Source of the DNA: Mixophyes australis
Lineage: Eukaryota; Chordata; Amphibia; Anura; Limnodynastidae
Length of the DNA stretch: 64,000 bases
Reading direction: 5' to 3'
Assembly: GCA_036250195.1 (NCBI GenBank)
Contig: JAVHZZ010000004.1
Coordinates: 140,587,229-140,651,228, forward strand
The number at the start of each line of letters is the position of its first letter. Within the stretch, counting starts at the first letter, position 1. Made by a program: the position numbers and the translations under genes. Below the pieces are notes generated by a model, which was given only the letters and a program-made list of their open reading frames with translations, had not been told where the DNA came from and did not search any database. Of this stretch, positions 10,438-23,059 are shown one piece after another.

Positions 10438-12133
10438 TTTGGCTTAAGTGTACGCCATCAATACGGGACAGCCTTCTTTGAGGATTTGTTCCTACAACTC
10501 AGGAAATTCTCTAAAGGCAAAAATCACATTTGGAGGAGACTTCAACTCAGTTCTCGACCAGATACTAGATTGCTCTTCCCCTTCTGCACCCAATGCAAAT
10601 TTACTCAGAGACTCTCAAAAGATTACCTCATCTTTGGCACTACTTCTATGATTCGAGGCCGGTCCTCTACTTCTCAGCAAAGACCTTCACTCATTATTCG
10701 TATCCCTATCAGATTTAAGAATTGATATGTTGTTAGTTGACCGTTCCTCCACACAGCTACTCCATTCAACAGATACCATCCCAGTTTCTTTGTCAGATCA
10801 TTCAGCAGTGTCACTGGAGGTGGGCTGCCATACTCCTGACTCATCACAGTTTTATTGGGGATTACAGGATCACCTTCTTTATAAAAAGGAAGAGAGATCT
10901 TGTGGACCGGGCGATCCATGGGTTCTGGGAGCACTTTAAAGGAACTCTCCCCCCTCTAGTCTGGAAAGCCCACAAAGCTACCATCCAAGGTATCTTCAAT
11001 GGTGTAGCCAGTGGTGAAAAGAAAAAACTGAAATGACGCATCTCTGAACTAACTACTATAGCTTCACTTACAGCACAACACCAGCGATCGACCAAACATA
11101 AAACATAACATAAATGGTTAGCGCTGTACAGAGAACTCACATCAGTCCCTGCCCCATTGGGGCTTACAGTCTAAATTCCCTAACACACACAGATACACAG
11201 ACTAGGGTCAATTTGTTAGCAGCCAATTAACCTATGAGTAAGTTTTTGGAGTGTGGGAGGAATCCAGAGCACCCGGAGGAAACCCACGCAAACACAGGAA
11301 GCACATACAAACTCCTCACAGACAAGGCCATGGTCGAGAATTGAACTCATGACCCCAGTGCTGTAAAGCAGAAGTGCTAACCACTTAGCCACCGTGCTGC
11401 AAAGGCAGCCCTAACTTTGCTCTAGCAAAGGCAATGTTACTACAGGTGAGGTAAAAAAGCCGACTCCATCTTAACCCAAAAGCTTAGAACAAAGAACTCG
11501 GAATAGGTTGATATCCATTAAGTATTCAAAGGAATGTTTGCTGTATGACCCCCAAAAAATTGTGAACTAGCTCTACGCTTATTATTTCGATTTAGATGAC
11601 CTCCAAGCAGACAATACTCCCCTTGAACAACTTAGCGAAAAGATCAAACATTAAATATGGAAATGTAAGCTTTCATGTCTTTCCCGTGCCCAATTAGCAA
11701 CCCTCAACGCTGTCATTACTGCAGAGGAACTTAAAGGCGAACAAAACGCTTCAGAACTCATCCGCACCAGGTCCCGAAGGTTTCATGGCGCATAATACAA
11801 AAAAAAATAAAAAATGTACTTCTGGATTTAGTCAACTTCATTCTCTGAGGCAGGACATTTGATGGGGACACCACCAGAGAGGACATAGTGGTCAACCCCA
11901 AAGAAGGCTGAGACGCCCTTTTATGCTCCAGCTGTAGGCTTCTCTTTTACTCAATGTAGACCTCAAACTCTTTGCCAAATTGCTTGCTAACTGGTTGGCC
12001 TTGGTCATAACAACCTTAGTTCATCATGACCAGCTGAGATTCATACCTGGTCATCAAGCGACAGACCACCCACAAGGTCATAGATTTGATTCACATTGTC
12101 AACAAGACCGCGACCTCAGCTCTACAAACTACT
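10438..12133 (+). pseudogene. L1-clade LINE ORF2 fragment (endonuclease to early RT)
   Basis: Degenerate coding sequence in several frames follows the order of an L1-type ORF2. GGDFNSVLDQILD (10530 region) matches the APE endonuclease GGDFN motif. IPVSLSDHSAVSLE (about 10775-10815) matches the endonuclease SDH motif. Then come PPLVWKAHKATIQG and SGEKKKLK (10950-11035), the linker helix region, and after a SINE insertion LEQLSEKIKH (about 11620) and AQLATLNAVITAEELK. LFAKLLANWLALVITTLVHH and DQLRFIPGHQATD (about 11965-12070) belong to the RT fingers. It stops before the LDAEKAFD and YADD boxes. Frameshifts and stops are frequent, so it is dead. Confidence 0.75.
11104..11401 (-). mobile_element. 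tRNA-headed SINE copy, minus strand, nested in L1 fragment
   Basis: This is nearly full length. On the minus strand the head reads GCAGCACGGTGGCTAAGTGG with a B-box-like GAGTTCAATTCTCG. The body contains GGTTTCCTCCGGGTGCTCTG and a unit reading TTAATTGGCTGCTAACAAAT, and the tail contains GCAGGGACTGATGTGAGTTC and CTGTACAGCGCTAACC. It interrupts the L1 ORF2 between the linker helix region and the RT. Confidence 0.8.
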
Positions 12134-12374
12134 GTTATCTACATGTAAACAGGGCGAATAGGGAAAGGGCGATCTGCTAAAAAGGTTTGTTTTCCGATAC
12201 AACAGCTCTTTGTGTGCTCTCTGCATTTGATAGATTGGTATCTAAATAGCATGTTTGTGTGGCACTGCCTGCTCATAAAGGCAAAGCTGAAAAGTAGCTA
12301 GGAAATGATAATGAAAGAATTTGCAGGAGGCCATGTGAGAATAGAACCTTTGGAACATGTCTTAAGATTGCATA
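12134..12374. other. Non-coding spacer
   Basis: Short unassigned sequence between the L1 fragment and the hAT-type element; nothing recognised. Confidence 0.4.
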
Positions 12375-12382
12375 TCCTAGAG

Positions 12383-12656
12383 CAGCGATAGGCAACTTGA
12401 TACACTTCAGTGGCCACACTGGTGGCCCTCTCATATCAAGAAGGGCTGCAAATTACCCTTAATCTCAGTAATAAGCGAAAACAATAGATTCAAAGAAAAA
12501 GACCACAATCTGTAATAAAATATCAGCAGGCATTGTAAACAAGTGCTAAAAGCTCAAACAAACAAATCTGACAATAAATCAGGAAGTAGCTAGGGGCCAA
12601 AGGTGAAGGTTCAAAGGGTTGCATGCAGACCAGAGGCTGCTTGTTGTCCATCACTG
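12383..12656. mobile_element. Non-autonomous hAT-type DNA transposon
   Basis: Left end CAGCGATAGGCAAC and, in reverse complement, right end CAGTGATGGACAAC form imperfect terminal inverted repeats starting with the hAT-typical CAG. Flanking 8-mers TCCTAGAG (12375-12382) and CCCTATAG (12657-12664) match at 6 of 8 positions, as expected of a decayed 8 bp duplication. At 274 bp with no transposase frame, it is a MITE-like derivative. Confidence 0.7.
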
Positions 12657-12664
12657 CCCTATAG

Positions 12665-13236
12665 AATCTAAAAACATCAAAACTATTATTTGCAAATCCA
12701 AACTTCAATGAAGCAAATATAAAAAAAAAAAAAAGTGTTCTCAAACATGAAAGGTCAGAATAAGTCAATTAGAGTGGTCACATCTAAGTTTACCTGCAAA
12801 TGAAGCCAGCAAACATGGGAAAACTAGGTACAGAAATCACGTGAAAATTTCCACACAAAAGTAAACACACGTATAAACATTATGATCAGAGGACTCTAAC
12901 AGTTATACGGAACAGAGTTAAAATATAAAGTAGATGTTACAGCAATATCAGTTACTACATAAAATGAATAATTTCAGATAACAGACAACGCTATACAGCC
13001 CTAACATTTGTCCCAATGACCACTTTTCTGTTCCACTCAGACAATGGTCTTGCTGAGACTAACAAAAGTAAATATACTATTTAACTTGCAAGTTGTTCAG
13101 ACTTCATATGTGATTCACAGATTAATCTACCTTTACTTGCTCAAGAGCCCTCGATTATAACGACCACTGCTAAATCTAGAATACCTGCTTTGTTTCATAA
13201 CCTCCATTTACTCAAATGGTTTGCAGAAAGCATAGG
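12665..13236. other. Non-coding stretch
   Basis: AT-rich, with a poly(A) run at about 12720-12734; nothing else recognised. Confidence 0.4.
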
Positions 13237-14410
13237 TAATGAAAAGAAGGTCCTGCTCATGAGAACTTACTATCTAAAGGGAAGGGACATACAAACAGGT
13301 GACACAAAGGGACGGGTCAGGGAATCTAGAAAACAGATGGCTGGGATTGAAGGAAGAGTGAGGAAGAAGGGAGGATGACAAAATGGTGAGGTATTCTTAG
13401 TATGAGGATATGAAGAGGTGAGATCTTAAACGGTGGAATGTTAGGCTTTAATGAACAAGTGGGATTTCAAAGAGCATTTTAAGCTTTGCAGAATAGGTGA
13501 CAGAACAAAGGAGTTTGTTTCAGAGGTGGGCGACAGCACGGGAGACATTTTGGATACAGGAGTGAAACGTGGTTACCAGGAGAGGGGAAGAGGGTCGGGT
13601 TCAGGCACCAGCCATTGGCTGACAAGAAATGGCGGGAGGGAGGATATATGGAGATTAGTATGGAGATGTAGGGAGCAGTGGAGCCGGAGAGGGTTTGGTA
13701 TTTCAAGGTGAGGATTTTGAAGAGGAATCTGTAAGGAAAAAGGGAGCTAGTATAATTCTTGACGTGAGCGGGGGAAACCGGTGAGAATGTTGATGTTATC
13801 TAGAAGAGAAATGATCAATGAATGTGGGGGTGAATGAGAGGGTGGAAACAGAAATGACACCCGGGTAATGGACTTGGGGCCAGAGAAAAGAGGGGTGTTG
13901 TCAACAGTGATGGAGAGGTGGGGAGGGATGGGAACTCTACTAGAGGGTGAGAAGACAATGAGTTCAGTTTTGGCCACGTTAAGTTTGAGAAAACGTTGCA
14001 ACACCAGAAGGGGGTGGCAGAGAGACAACAGAACACCCGAGAGAAGAGGGAAGGGGAGAGGTCTGGAGATGAAAGGTAGAGTTGGGTGTCATTGGCATAG
14101 AGATATTGGCGGCCGAAAAAACTACCTTGGAAGGAGGAGGAGGAGGAGTATAGAGAAAAGTGCAGAGTTCCAAGGGCGGAGTCTGATGGACTCCTACTGG
14201 AAGCAGGAATGGGAGGGAGGAGCCATATATAGAAACAGAAAAAGAGCGGTTGGAGAGGTAGGAGGTAAATCAAGAGATGAGAATGAAAGGCCAATTGAAT
14301 GTTGAGTGCACAAGAAAGTAATCCAAGGTGTGAAATGTCACAGAGAGGTCCAGGCGGATAAGCAGGGAAGAGTGGACTTGGTCGTAAGAAGATCACTGAT
14401 GACTTTAGTG
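13237..14410 (-). pseudogene. Decayed L2/Rex1-like LINE, minus strand
   Basis: On the minus strand the sequence encodes, in shifting frames, LYANDTQLYLSSPDL (the RT YADD box with the first D changed to N, about 14070-14110), FLKLNVAKTELIVFSPSS, STAPYISILISIYPPS and other LINE C-terminal segments. The 3'UTR motif around 13238-13300, in reverse complement, resembles that of the LINE ending at 4834 (AGTAAGTTCTCATGAGCAGG). Several frameshifts; inactive. Confidence 0.75.
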
Positions 14411-15932
14411 TACATGCACTGACACCAATGTGTAAAAATAGATACAATTGGAGAAGTCCAAATGCTGCAGAAAAAGCACACACATAAAACTTAAATTAGA
14501 CAGGTCAACCCCACATAAATGTGCACTGCCAACGTTGCCTGGGGTATCATTTGTTGTCTTAAATAGCTGGAACTATGTAGTGTCATACATAACACCAATC
14601 ACTTATTCCATATGCATTACTATGAATGTTTTGTAAAAAAAAAAATTTAAAAAAACACCCACCCACAAAGGAGTAACAAAAGTAAACTATAAAACATTTA
14701 CCAAAACAAGAAAGATTTTTTTAGAATTATCTTTATGTTCATTTACCAAAACCACAAAATGGGCCATCTTTTTATTAGGGTTTACATAAAGTAACAATGA
14801 GATAAATTGCTAGATATGTAGCTTTATTGACCTGTGACATTCCCATGTGACACACACTGACCTATAAATATTAATTACAATCATGACACCATTTTATATC
14901 TAGTTAGAAGACAGACCATTTTCAAAATCGTTTACCGTCTTATTATCCTACCACATACCTTGCAAATACACAAAATAAAAGTGTTTGCTTGAAAAAAAAA
15001 AATGTAATCATTACATTCAATTCTTGAATTGCTTTGCTTGAAATAAAACATTAAATATTTCATGCAATATAATTAAAAGTTGATTAGCACCTTAAGATCA
15101 AACTATATAGTGAAGATGGCGACAAACCATGGTTTTAATAGGTAATATTATTAATTGCCAAATGTAGATTATGAGTGTAAATTTCAATTATAGGTTTCTT
15201 TATGGTTCAGAACAGTGAAAATAAATAAAAACAAATACATGACTGGAAGAAACTGACATCATTTCGGTACAGTAAACAGCCAGATAAAGTCCACTAAGCG
15301 TGACATTACTTCTGCTTATCCAATTTGCCTTACACGACCCTGGCACGCCTTATTTAGCATATAGCTCAGAGACAGTCTTTAGCTTCATAAAATTTACAAG
15401 ACAGCCTTTGTAAATTACTTTAACATCTTAATTTTGTTTAACTGTTATATGTTTGCATACCATTTAAAGTAAAATATTCCTTTGCTTAACTAGGTATAGC
15501 ACAGAGGACTATATGTTATGTCTCTTATAAGCCATGAGCCAACTTAATGGATTGTGCTTTGTCATCATTCTGTCATATTTCAGACTTTTCAGATCCATCT
15601 TGCACCTAATGACATCATACCATGCCTCCTGTCACTAAGACATGTCCTCACACCATTGTATGGTGGAAGGATTAATACACTAACAAGCAATATACGACTT
15701 GGCTCAAATGTCTTAGTTGACAAGGCAATCTGGATTTATACAGCCGTGATTCAGTAAAACAACATACAGTACCTGGAATAAATTGAAAAGCTTAACTTAA
15801 CAAATCGGTACAGTTTGCCATCCATCCCATCGCTGAACCATACATACCATCTTAGGAGAATGGAGATACTCAACTGTGAATCATACTGGGGCAGTGCAGA
15901 AACCTAAAGCTAGAAGCACACAGACACCTTCA
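14411..15932. other. Non-coding stretch
   Basis: About 1.5 kb of AT-rich DNA with A-runs near 14635 and 14990. No gene or classified repeat recognised. Confidence 0.4.
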
Positions 15933-16234
15933 TAGTGTTCTCCCCAGAAAATGTTGCCAGCTGGGATACATTAAGAAGCAGCCAGGTGGGAACAGTTGTA
16001 ATACTTTGCAATAATAAAGAACAATGTTGTAGGTTATTGCCCACACCTGCCAGGACTGGTCAGACTGGTGGTTAATGGTCTAACATACACTGCAGGCTGT
16101 AGTGCCCACATAGTGCCTCTTCTAATCAATGGTTGATTCTCCTATTATAGGATTCTGTTGGGCTCTAAGAGCCAGGTGGCAAGTAAAAATAGCCGGGTGG
16201 AGCAACTGGTAAATAGGTGCTGGGGAGAACACTG
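15933..16234. mobile_element. Probable hAT-like MITE
   Basis: Ends are inverted repeats: left TAGTGTTCTCCCCAG, right (reverse complement) CAGTGTTCTCCCCAGCACC. Length is about 302 bp with no coding frame. A perfect target duplication is not evident, although the flanks CCTTCATA and CCTACATA are similar. Confidence 0.6.
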
Positions 16235-17145
16235 CCTACATATTGAATTTAGTTTTTACACACTCCATTCGCCTGAACATAGCAAGCAACCTTAAAGATT
16301 AAAGGCAGAAGAACCTTTCAGAAGAAACCCTGATACAATAGCAATGTGTGGTCTGTAAACAATGCACAAAGCACCTTTCTGATGTGAGGTGAAAAGTGGA
16401 AGCACATGGCAAAACATTCCAAGTTGTCTTTGGCCTGTATATACTGCAAACCGATATAACCAACCTCTCTTAAAAATGATCATAACAAATAACCTCAATG
16501 AGTCTAAGTATCCTACCAATTTATAAATAGGAGATTGCAGCAGATACCTCCAATATCTGTTGCAGCCCACTGTTCTAGTATGCAATAGCAGTCACCATAG
16601 GTGTCTATGGGGACTGCCATTTTTCATGATTTAACAAGTTCTGAAAAATCAAAGATGGCGTTAGCCATTGAGGTCTATGGGAAATGCATTGCGATAGAGG
16701 GATCTTCGGATCCCTCACTGCATCTTACCTAATCTCCCTTCTAGTTACTGTTGCAAAGGTAGCCAATCGATAGTGATAGTGACCATAGAGGAGATAGGTA
16801 AACTGTGTATGCCAGGACAGACATTTACAGAGACTGCTGCTTCGGCAGCACACTTAATAAATGTTCATGATCTTTCATTCCTTATTGTGATGAGAAATGA
16901 AAATGATAGTGTCAAAAAATGCACAACTTAATAAATATGCTCCACTGTATGTCCTGTGGTCAACGTATCACAGCTCTGAGATTGTCTCCTGATTGGATGC
17001 AACACCCCGGCTAGCATTCAAGAACTAAAGAAGCATAACTCTACTTCCTATACTTGCCATATAGTAATAGAATAATGTAAATACTGGTATGTTACATAAT
17101 CATAAATAAGAAAGTTTGAAAAACACAAAAAGAAAATTATCAAAT
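16235..17145. other. Non-coding stretch
   Basis: Contains a region of short inverted motifs around 16580-16800 (GTCACCATAGGTGTC and GACCATAGAGG) that may be an old MITE. No gene is visible. Confidence 0.35.
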
Positions 17146-17256
17146 ATATTTATTATTGTTTATTTACATAGCACCGATCACATTACAGAGTTGTAGAAAG
17201 AATATTCTTATCAATCCCTGTACCATTGGAGCTTATATTCTAAATTCCCTACCACA

Positions 17257-17298
<42 letters not shown>

Positions 17299-17415
17299 TC
17301 CATTTTAGTCAGAAGACCATTAACCTACCAGTATGCTTTTGGATTGTGGGAAGAAACCAATGAAACCTTTGACCCCTGCACTGTGCGGCAGCAGTGCTAG
17401 CCACTGTGATGCTCC
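17146..17415 (-). mobile_element. SINE copy, minus strand, with internal CA repeat
   Basis: Same SINE family as 11104-11401: tail at 17146-17215, the unit GAATATAAGCTCCAATGGTA in reverse complement, then a (CA)n expansion at 17259-17295 where the other copies have a short CA-rich stretch, and a diverged head at the right end. Confidence 0.7.
17259..17295. repeat. (CA)n microsatellite inside SINE
   Basis: A pure CA run that has grown from the short CA-rich segment present in the sibling SINE copies at 11180 and 21540. Confidence 0.97.
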
Positions 17416-18111
17416 CAATTTAAAAGTGGAATTAAAAAGAGTCATGTTCAAAACTATGACCCCCAAAGCACAAATTCTATAGCATGATGAAATGTGGCTA
17501 TTTTTGTATAAATTAGTTCTTTTATCAGAAGAAGTGCATAGTTTGGTGCCTCAAGATAGGAGACAGCATATGTGCCTCTAGCATTCTGATTATATGCATA
17601 CGCCCAAGCACAATGAAATGTACTGTATATGCTAGGGTCAGCTGTGATCTATAACACTGCCCTCCTACAGCCATAAAAGTGCGATGTTTAATCATTTTCA
17701 CTGCGACAAGTTACAGTGAAGGAAAAACAGTTTCCCTGTTACACAGGTGTGCTTCTTGTGTACGAACATCAGTTACATCATTCTCACAGATGGAGCACTC
17801 TGTAGTGTCTCTGGTGGGAAGATGTTTCCCTGGCGAGTGTCACCATGCAAGCTTCAGAACACTGGACATAAATGGTGACATTCTAGATCTATGTGACAAT
17901 AGCAGATCGGTGTTTCAAAAACTTTTTGGGGATGTGAAAAGTTTACACTCAATCCTTTCACTGAAATGATGCAGCTGATCCCTAAGATCACTTGTACTGA
18001 TAGCCACAAAAGTGCTGTAGTAGAGCCATGGGAGAGAAGTTATCCAAAACAATGACTAAAATGACAGCTAATACCAGGTTTTAAGAGTACTGATGTAATA
18101 GGAAAACATTT
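17416..18111. other. Non-coding stretch
   Basis: An open frame at 17679-17969 (96 codons) lacks any family resemblance that I recognise and is probably chance. No transposon ends seen. Confidence 0.35.
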
Positions 18112-18245
18112 AGGGGAATATTCAATTAGGTCCGTAGATCGTGTTACGCTACGGAACAGGTGGCAAAGGTAGTAAGCGTTACCGCAATAATGCGGACTTC
18201 CCTTCGCCCCCCCATTGGGAATCTTAATGTACGTTGAATTAAGCA
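18112..18245. mobile_element. Degenerate MITE fragment
   Basis: The left end GGGGAATATTCAATTAGG and the inner unit GTTACCGCAATAATGCGG resemble the TAA-flanked MITE at 59130-59352 (GGGGCATATTCAATTG ends and repeated ACCGTTATTACGGT units). The right end has decayed. Confidence 0.5.
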
Positions 18246-19180
18246 GGAGGAAGAAGGATCATATGTCACCTCCTTTACAAAATAAGGCTGGTGTGGTCAA
18301 AAAAGTACAGGTCCAGCTCTTCCAAAAAAACATACTTGATTTAATAATATAATGACCAAGATATACATAATAGATGTTTTTCATTAAAATTATCAGGATG
18401 CATTTTCACAGCAAGATCCCTTCTAACTTAAGAGAAAGGCCTACAACAGAGAAACAGTGTGCCATTTAGTCAAGTGTGGGCTGTAGAACAGAGTTATTTT
18501 AACCTCCTTGTTTACACATCAATCTACACTACAATGAAGTCTTTCAAGGCCCACACAAGTATAAGAATGATGGAACTTTGCACTAGCAAGTTTCAGCTCA
18601 TAAGCGGAATTTAAAAATATAAACCATTTGCATCTATATATTTAAGTGTTTTGTAACTATAAACAGAGACAAGGACTGAAATGGAAACAAAATGCCTCCT
18701 GATTTTATAGAATTCAGTCACAACACATAGAAGATTTAAGTAAACGTGAGGAAAATCGGTGACATTGTCATTACCCTTTCTGCAGCACTATAGATCCAGT
18801 ATACCCGCTGGGTATATAAAGGGGCATACAACAGGTGGCTGGAGTACTTTTCTGAATGAAAAATTTTCATTCCTGGATCATAGCCATTTAACAGTCCAAA
18901 TTTTTTTATTGAGCTGACTATTAAAAGAAGCTGCCCAATTTTGGCCAACAACTTCTCAATTAAGCATTCCCCTTACGTATACCAAATAGGAGGACGCTGG
19001 TGTCCATCCATAGCTCACAATAGAGCTCTAGGACATTCAGCAAGGTAAGAAATTACAGACGTGTCCGAGGTCAATTTAGGGTGCAACTCATGGCTTTTTG
19101 AGGAGTTATGCGATTTACCATCTTGCTTCTCTAAAATGGAACTTTGGGAGAAATATATATATTTTTTTATTGTTTAGACC
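18246..19180. other. Non-coding stretch
   Basis: AT-rich; no gene, RNA or classified repeat recognised. Confidence 0.4.
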
Positions 19181-19363
19181 AAAATTTCTTAACTCCAGTT
19201 CTCATTCACCCCCAACAGCTCATGTTTACAGGACTTCTTTAATCATGCACAGGTGACTTAGTCTGCTTGGCTGGGTCAGTAATTATCCCACCTGTTCCAC
19301 AGACAGAAATCCTCAAAACATGAGCTGTTAGCGGTACGTGAGGACTGGAGTTAAGAAACACTG
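19181..19363. mobile_element. hAT-like MITE
   Basis: The right end read in reverse complement starts CAGTGTTTCTTAACTCCAGT, and the left end reads ATTTCTTAACTCCAGTTCTC. Together these form terminal inverted repeats of more than 20 bp with mismatches. Internal halves are also inverted (AGCTCATG near 19218 and CATGAGCT near 19319). No coding frame. Confidence 0.65.
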
Positions 19364-21433
19364 GTTTATACGGATTTCTCATAGGTTAAACCCAGCGGAG
19401 AGCAGCATCTCAAAATACATTATAACTGGAATGGTATAAGTGTACTAACTGCCAATAAGCATGAGAGACGTTAATGGCCTTACATAAAATCTATCCTAGC
19501 TATTAAGCCTTCTGCTTTATAAGCCAGAATCATGCCATCCATTTCACCTTGCATTCTTGGACAAAGGCCAAGTACAAGGTATTTCATCATCTAGAAAATG
19601 TATTAACACATTGCAATAGGCCAAAGCAGTAACACGATAGGTTTAGCCAAGAGCAGAGTAGGCAGCAAGGTGACACAGCACATATAAGAGATCATCTATG
19701 AAGTGCTACATGGGCAAAGAGCAAAAGCAGCTTTGGGCCTATTATGCGCATTGATTTGCGCAAGCGTGGACTTCCACTGGGATGCAGCAGTTTACGGAAC
19801 AAGAAGGCTGCACCTAGATTACTGAAATGAGATGTGTAGAAAGGGCTCATTTTCAGGACCACTGTTTGTCATGCAGAGGGGCGCACAGCCATTTCCACTT
19901 CACAACAGCAGAGAACTGGCAGAGATATGGTTTTGCCCTATACCTTTGATGAAACCCGTTTGCTCATCCATGTTGCACTTTGACAGAGAATCACATATTC
20001 AATTACACAATGTAATAAAATGTCACACACACACACACTAAGACACACAAAACATTGCCATCTATAATAACGTTAATCCCATATTATTTTACAAGTAAAA
20101 GATGAAAATGTTATTTGATTGAAATGGCAGGCACTAATGAGTAGGAGGCTGAATTCTGAATCTCAGCAGAGGCGCAATCATTGTTTGCCAAAAGTGACCG
20201 AGCACCTTGAAGCACACTAGGAGGACCATTAAAGTGAGCTTTGGAAATGACCTCTATACAGCACAGATAGAGCTGCATGAAAGAAGAGCAGACTAGTCCT
20301 GACAGGATGGAGATACTACAATCCAGGTATATTGACATATAAACAAGCTAACACATTATGTTATGAACATTCCAGTAAATGCCTGTGGCTGTGAAGAGAA
20401 AGCTCACATAACATGCACAATTTTCTAGACCGTTATAAACATCAGACCCACAGGGATTCTCCCCATTACCAGTAAACATCCATTTTATTTTTATTTAACC
20501 CATACTACAACAATGTGTCACACAATTCTAATGACCACACCTACTAAGAGAATTAAATCCAATTTTTAGATACATCTCAGTTTTTTCTGAATAAACTAAA
20601 TAGATATGGATGTACAGAATCTACAGATAGCTATAAATATAAATGCCTAAACACATGCAATTAGATTGCAATGTCTACGGCCGGTTCTCTCTGCAGTTAA
20701 GAGAGATTTGCATGAGGAGAGTCACAGTTATTTCTTGGCCCTGAGCTATCTTTAGCAAATCAGGACACAGTAATTTGCATTCTGCAGACAAAAGATGATC
20801 TGCTATCAAAACAGTGTGAGTAAACTGTAAAAGCAGTATTGCAAAATCAGAGAATATACAACTACTTTTAAATATTAAATTGCATTAATGTCATACCCTT
20901 TCATAGACCAGGAAAGTAAACCTATTCTTATTGTATAGAGCTAGACAACAGTGAGTAGCAAGCGGCAAGAAGAGCAGAGAAGTGCAGGGTTATCCTATCA
21001 TTAAACAATACTTATGGTTGAAAATCATACACTAAGTTATACCAGGGCCAAGATGGCAGTAATATGCAACCTCATCTCAATTGAGCTCAAATCCTCCAAC
21101 TGCTGCCTAATTGACTATTAAATTGATTAAATTTACATTTACAGTTATGCTTGTCATTTCAACCTTTTTATCTTTTAGGGGACAATATGTTGAAAATAGT
21201 GTGTAGTTTATATGTTTAAACACATCTTAAAAGAGACCTTCAGTCACAAGAGAGTGCTGACTGCAGAACTCCAGGCAAAATTGCAAAGGGTTTTGGGTGT
21301 CATTTGTAAGAGTCAGGGGTGTAATATAAATGGTTAGCTGAGATAGCAGCCACTAATGTGCCATCAAACCAGAGGACACCATGCCCCTAACCCTCACATC
21401 TCTGTCAGGAATACTGTAACACTGCTGTCACTT
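19364..21433. other. Non-coding stretch
   Basis: About 2 kb with a short CA run near 20023-20038. No exon-like frame or classified repeat recognised. Confidence 0.4.
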
Positions 21434-21600
21434 ATTATCAGCTATTTATATAGCGCCACTAATTCCACAGCGCTGTACAGAGAACTTACTCACATCAGTC
21501 CCTGCCCTATTGGAGCTTACATTCTAAATTCCCTAATATACACACAGACCAAGAGAGGTCATTTTAATAGCTGTCAATTAACCTACTAGTATGTTGGAGT
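21434..21600 (-). mobile_element. SINE copy (tail and body half), minus strand
   Basis: Starts with TATTTATATAGCGCCACTAA and ACAGCGCTGTACAGAGAAC, then GACTGATGTGAG and GTTAATTGACAGC in reverse complement. It is truncated before the tRNA-like head. Confidence 0.75.
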
Positions 21601-23059
21601 ATATATGTGTTTCAGGATTAGTTCCATCTTAAGTGCATTGGTTTATTTTGCCTAAAATATTTATACACAAATACAGCATGAAACAGAAGTGTGCACCAGC
21701 TTATTCTGGGAATATTGCTACAACTAAAACCTCAACCTACAAAAAATGTAAGAAAGTAAAAAAAAAAGTCATCTTGCAGACAAAACAAACTTACTTTCAC
21801 TTGGATTTTAATCTTACTTTTTTAGTTCATCAATTTATTGAATGCATGTGTAGCTATTTCAACTATGTTTATTTAAGAGATATACTAAAAAGGCCTTTGA
21901 TAAACCAAAAGCCATTTTACCATTAATATTAAATTGAGAATAATTCCAAACACTGAATGGTATAGGTAATGGGTAAGTGGAGGTCAGGCTGCTTTTACTC
22001 ACTGGACTATACTTTTCCACAAGGATAACACTATTATTGGGAGAACCATCCAATTTAGATGGAACTGTTATATGTTCTGGGATGACAATACCCACTGGAG
22101 GCTCATGTGTTCTAGAACTCCCCACACAGGACTATAATTCTGTTTGTATTTGGAGAATAATATAAACAATGAGCTCTCATACATATTAGAACTAGCAGGA
22201 AGAAAATCACACACTGGTCTGTCATATTCAATGAGGCTTCCACAAAGCCAATCAGAATTGACGGTCACAGACAGAACTGTTAAACATACAGAGATAACAT
22301 CACACATATGGAAAATTACATATTGCTGGACATTAACACCATTTATTTAGTAGACAAACTATGAATTGTCAATTGTATTGTAATTGGAGGCCACAGCTGT
22401 TTTTCGTTTTTACACAAGATTGAAATCCCAACACCTTTTAACAAATTTAAGTTTTAACATTTTAGCCTTTATACTGGTAATTCATCCTCCTCATATTATA
22501 AGATGTTACTCGCACAATAGATTTTCTAAGGTCACACTGGGACTGCACTTTGTGTACCAACATGTCAAATATAAAAGACAAGTACCACACAAAAGGATAT
22601 CGATGAGTGTCCATGACACATTTTCTAATGGGTCAGCAGGACTAACAACCTGGCACCAGTTTACATAAAAGCTCAAAACACTATTGAAAATGTGTGTTTT
22701 ATAAGCAATTATTAATTTAAGAAAAAAATGTTCCATTTCATGTCAGAAATACACTGTGGCATACAGTATACTGACAGTGACATAGAATGGGGCGGTCACA
22801 CATTCTGGGAGTGTCACACAATGGACTGCTTCACATGTTAGAAGTGTAATGTATATTAGCAAATTTCACACCACATTAAACCATATTGAATGAAAGCCAC
22901 ACGTATTGACAGTCTCAAATGGGTGTCACACAAAGTATCAGTTGTTGTGTTATTATTGAACAATTACACCAGAGCTTTTACACCAGGATAAAATGAAATC
23001 AATCCTCTCTGCACAACACAGCCAGTTGTGTTCTGTAAACACCAAAGAGACAATGGCTG
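21601..23059. other. Non-coding stretch
   Basis: AT-rich. Several repeated GTGTCACAC and TGACAC words at 22740-22940 suggest a decayed simple or tandem repeat. No gene recognised. Confidence 0.35.

Noticed and set aside
11340..11401. tRNA-like A and B boxes as a tRNA gene
   Set aside because: They are the head of a SINE with mismatched stems; no complete cloverleaf can be drawn.
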